Origin: Gymnothorax reevesii
Lineage: Eukaryota > Chordata > Actinopteri > Anguilliformes > Muraenidae
Assembly: GCA_029721435.1 (NCBI GenBank)
Contig: CM056578.1
Location: 12,524,313-12,588,312 of the forward strand
Length of the DNA: 64,000 nt
Reading direction: 5' to 3'
Position numbers and translations under genes: made by a program. This document shows, piece by piece, positions 60,018 through 64,000 of this stretch. The notes beneath the pieces were generated by a model, which was not told where the DNA came from, ran no database searches, and saw only the letters and a program-made list of their open reading frames with translations. Each line of letters begins with the position of its first letter. The first letter of the stretch is position 1.

Positions 60018-63000
60018 TAAGTTAGCACTGGATTTTTCTACAGTTGTTTCTACACTCTTCCCAATGTGACAATAAGTTAAAGCATGTTTGTTCATTTGTT
60101 TGTTTCAATAGACTTGTAATTTGATTGCAAATGGTAGAGAAGCAGAGAAGCCAGCTGAATCAAAAAAATGCAGGAAATATTATTTCTGAGTAATGATCTT
60201 TGAGCATTTTTTTTCAATACATAAATCTTTCAATATAATTGTATCGATGTGTGTAATCACAATGAGGTGCAAAACCAACTCTGAATGAATGAGAACATTT
60301 AATGGCAGAAGAAACAAACACTGCCATACAATAATAGTCATGTTGCTCACAAAATAAATAACTGACTGATTATGCCTGTATCAAAACTATTCATATTTTT
60401 GGATTAGTGAAAAGGGGGACTTCAGCACATCAACATCAACAATAATTAACGGCTACAATGACAACTTCTGCAAGCGGATGTTTTAAACATTTCATATCAA
60501 TGGTTTGATTGTTTTGAAGCTTCAAATTTGCCATCCCTAGAAAATATCATTGGCAAGGCAAAAAATCAAAGGTTGAAAAAGAGAAGCAATACACAAAGAA
60601 AACAACACAGAGAGGACAGCAAGATTGTGAGAGCAAACTTTTATACACCATGGCAAAGAATGGCTCCACAGGTGGCTCTAGAAATACACAGAAGGTAACA
60701 AGGAACAGGTGGAGAAAATCAGGGAAATTACAGGGAGGAACTATGGGGGCGTGGCAAAAGGTTGGAAATCAGTAATACACTAAACATAAAAATAACAAAA
60801 GCCACAATAAGCATAGAAAAATGAACCTGGTGATTACAAAGTACATAAGGTAACAAACAAAACGATGTATGGATAGTAATAAATGACCAAGTATGAACAG
60901 AGTGAAACTAAATAAATACGTAGAAACAGATAGAGCCGAAAAACTGAGAGCATGGAACAAAACACGGGGTGGAATCTATAGGAAACTGACGAAGACTAGG
61001 GGCATGTTCAAAGTTTGCAACACATAGCAAAATGCATATCTAAACGTTTATCTTAAATTTTTGATTTTTAAAGTTTTTAAACTTCTACTTACCACAAACG
61101 TGTCGTTTGATGTCATCAACCATGGTGAATAACGAGCGGCAGGAGATTACTTTATATACCACCCTCATTGTATTCATTGTGCCGCTGCCTCTTTAAGATG
61201 GCGCAGTTTATATACATGTTGCAGCTGATTGGATAACACCCCTGGCACACCAATCAAACAGGAGAAAACATACCTCAAAGGCCATTGTGCACTGTTGCAC
61301 ACCGGTTGGAGGAAACAGGTCATTCAACTCAGAAACCGTAACAAAACAATGTGCACCTGTGTGACTTTGAATGCACCTGAACAACTGATGGATGACAACT
61401 CAAAGATATATAGTAAAGATAAACTACCTCTTGAAGCCATGTAGATTCTTTTTAAATTAAATTCATTAAAATGAGTTTTTGGCTCAAATAAGGACACAAA
61501 AATGTGACGTCAAAAATGATCTTTTACCAAAATGGATGTGGGAAACGAATATTAGTATGACATGCATTTGCCCATAAGATATTTGCTCACAGTCCAGTGA
61601 ATAAATTCCACTTTGTTACAAACGTTTTCTGACCAGAACATAGGATGATATCAGACTAAAATTATTGGGTTACGTCATTGCCCAACGTGTCCGCTTTGCT
61701 AACGACTATTACCAGGGCAGGCAGGTCTTGAGTGAGTGGCACTGCTCGATTGTACTGCTACAACGCACAAGAACTGACTTTCCTTACGCCGATAAACCAA
61801 CCTCTTGACAGCTAATTTCCATCAAAATATTAACTCATAATGTTGTGTCCAGTAAATCACAACCCTTACCAAAGACAAATCTAGATTTTTTTTTCTTTGA
61901 TTATACCCATCAATTTATTGATTTATGTCCTATGGAATGACTCTGCGAGCACATTTTTCCTCCGTGCTGCTGTTGGTCGGCTGGTTCTGCACCCCTACCG
62001 TTCGTGTCCACAATTTTGTATGCAGCAATGTTTTGTATGTATTTAAAGGGAATTATGGGAATTTATATGTGACAGTTAAGGGAATTATGGTTATTAATTT
62101 TAAAATCTCTGAAACCAAGTTCAGTTCGATTAATGCACCGTCATAAAACATTCTACGCTGAAATTTTTCCAAAATATTAGCTAATTACTGAGTTATGGCC
62201 ATAGCAATGCACTTCGCAACTAAGACAAAAAGCCATCTTCGAGAATTTCCGGTAGTGACTTCAATTCAAGAACAGCCTCTTTGCATACTGTGCGGCATTG
62301 TGTATGTAGCGTGCATGGTGTGTAATCACAAACGACACTCACACTCACCCTCGACTCACCATATAGTGAGTATGACTGAAATGTAATTGGAGTGTGAGAG
62401 AGAGATCGACCTACCTCTAAACGACGGAGCGGTCCCACTCCTCGCCAGGTGATATTCACTAATGCCACTCGAGTATAACTGACATTAGTGGGCACTGGGT
62501 ACCACAGGCGGTGCATCGGCTGCTGCAAAGGGACGCTCAATCCTCACCCTTCAGTGTTGAATGACCTAAACCTGTCGCTGTTAACTTTTCTTGATAAGGA
62601 AGTTTCTCAGACTAGTTGGTGAAACGACAATGAAGTGTATTTTAATGGGGTTGTTATACATTGCTTCACAAAATTGAGGCATTTCTTTCGCACATAAATG
62701 ACGACATAAATATAAGCATGTTTTCATAATTTCTGTGGTCGAGTGGCTTGCGAAAGGTGCAGGACAACCCGCGAGGCTCGCTAAGCAACAAGCTGTGAAA
62801 CGTGCCAGTCATTTCCTTCTACAGAGCCTTTGTCACTGGGGAGATCCATGTGGTACTGTAGTGTTAAGCAAATCCATGTGGAACCGGTGGCACTGAGCAT
62901 GCATTAATGGTGCCAGTGGGGCTTGCTACAACCTTAGTCACCGGGGAGGTCCATATGGTACTAGTGTTTAGAAAATCAAAAGCGATGTTCAAGCCTGGAG

Positions 63001-63117
63001 TAAGTGTAGGGCCTCTGTGCTGCAGGAAGTGGATGGAGGGGTGTTGACTATTTCCTGACCAGTCAGCTCCTAAATTCTCACTTGGCACATGACACAGCAC
63101 TGTATTTTTATTAATAC
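60018..63117. other. Intergenic, no gene recognised
   Basis: Counterpart of 10609-13490. No exons or RNA genes. The only structural difference is the extra ~219 bases at 62701-62920. Confidence 0.55.
62701..62960 (+). repeat. Imperfect local duplication kept only in the right copy
   Basis: Two related segments: 62816-62860 (tttgtcactggggagatcca ... gtggtact) and 62930-62965 (ttagtcaccggggaggtcca ... tatggtact). The left copy has only the second (about 13300-13340), joined directly to 'gcacataaat'. Probably a deletion in the left copy. Confidence 0.65.
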
Positions 63118-63638
63118 GCAGTAGTTTTATCCAGTGCCTCATCCCACTTTTTTTCTGTCTCTTTCTGAGGATCTTTCCCTCCACAACCCTGAGTCCTGGA
63201 TCATCCGAGCCCTGTCCCTCACCATGAGCGCTGGCTGCTGCTGTCCTGCTGTCCTGATTCGGTCCTGATCCAGTTCTGCACCATCCTCGGCATGCCACTT
63301 ACTGGAGCAACTGATGCCACTGTTTCGATAGACTTTAATGAAACTGTATTGTCATTATCCTATTTTGCTTTATCTTGTTATTAACAAGCTAGCCCGTGGA
63401 GGATGGGCTCCCCCACTATAGCCGGGTTCCTCCTGAGATTTCTTCCCACTGGGGAGTTTTTCTCACCACTGTTTAAGGATTTTTCTCCCAACTGGGAGTT
63501 TTTTGCCTCATTCGCTGTAGTGGGGAATAGGCTGGGCACTGCCCTTTCGGAAACTCATCTCTGACTGTAAAGCGTCTTTGTGACAGTTTATCTGTGGAAA
63601 GCGCTATACAAATAAATTGTAATTGAAATTGAAAAATT
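63118..63638 (+). mobile_element. L2-like LINE 3' tail, right copy
   Basis: Counterpart of 13490-14010: ggttcctcctgagatttctt, then aaagcgctatacaaataaat and a short attgaa run at the end. Confidence 0.7.
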
Positions 63639-64000
63639 ACATTCAGCAATTAAGAATGCAGAAAAGAATGGATTCTCGTGACTTACAGCTACATGCGCCA
63701 GCGAAGCGCAGAATTTTCCAACCCATCAGTGAAGAAAAGCACAAGAAATCCGAATACGTGAGAGTTGACAGATATACGTCATTAATGAAAACTGGCCACA
63801 CCTGATAATGTTGAGAGTTTTCGGAGTTTCTGCAATGGTAATTTAATGAAATTAAATTACAATCTATCTTGGATTGTATGTTGTGTTCTTGAAATGACGT
63901 CCCACTTCCTTATTAGTGAATTTCCCGGGAAAGCTGAATGATCTTTGGAATTGTACGAATAAATGTCGAAAAGAATGCGTTTAGAACACATTTTTCTCGC
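63639..64000. other. Flank matching 14011-14372, no gene seen
   Basis: Includes the counterpart of the inverted-repeat arm at 14131-14235. Its partner arm would lie beyond the window. No coding evidence. Confidence 0.5.

Larger units (their letters stand above)
46175..64000 (+). repeat. Segmental duplication, right copy
   Basis: Direct repeat of 1-14372, running to the window edge. It differs by an L1-like insertion at 46650-49864 and by about 219 extra bases at 62701-62920. The copy begins inside intron 1 of module C. Since position 1 already lies inside the homology, the true left boundary of the duplicated segment cannot be seen. Every transposon shared by both copies must predate the duplication, and the L1-like element must postdate it. 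Confidence 0.95.

Overview
The window looks like nuclear DNA of a ray-finned (teleost-like) fish. The coding DNA is short, phase-consistent exons in GT-AG introns. They encode PIM-type serine/threonine kinase domains, a family known to be heavily expanded in fishes. The rest is a dense mixture of fish-type transposable elements: Tc1/mariner, hAT, PIF/Harbinger, L1/Tx1-like and L2-like LINEs, and hairpin-ended elements that look Helentron-like. No rRNA, tRNA, CRISPR array or prokaryotic operon was seen. The species cannot be named from this sequence.

Layout. (1) 1-14372 and 46175-64000 are two direct copies of one segmental duplication. Each carries the 3' part of a PIM-like kinase gene (module A: exons from 1820 to 5051; module C: 45359 to 54459), followed by a hAT remnant, an open Tc1-like transposase on the minus strand, a Tc1-type deletion derivative and an L2-like LINE tail. 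(2) 14400-42460 is a gene-poor repeat island. It holds a ~2.6-kb macrosatellite (17275-31700) interrupted by a ~7.9-kb composite that contains a four-unit array (21155-27645), a full-length but dead Tc1 element with a nested insertion (34421-36834), a PIF/Harbinger derivative still encoding a MADF-like protein (37392-38379) and several palindromic elements. (3) 42465-45311 holds a broken PIM module (D) and a compact, apparently complete one (B). Module C starts only ~50 bp after B's possible stop codon. (4) In module C a 3.2-kb L1-like element (46650-49864) sits in intron 1 with an 18-bp target-site duplication. It is absent from copy A, so it inserted after the duplication.

How the genes relate. 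D, B and C lie head to tail on the plus strand. Their exon phases allow two readings. The last kinase exon of D or B may be spliced in frame to the first exon of the next module, giving a transcript with several kinase domains. Alternatively each module ends by read-through into a conserved ~20-codon tail and a TAG. Modules A and C instead carry an extra acidic/Ser-rich exon and a short last exon. In both copies a hAT element with an 8-bp target-site duplication has inserted into that last exon, so the predicted protein ends in transposon-derived sequence. This was reconstructed by eye; alignments, transcripts and repeat-library searches were not available.
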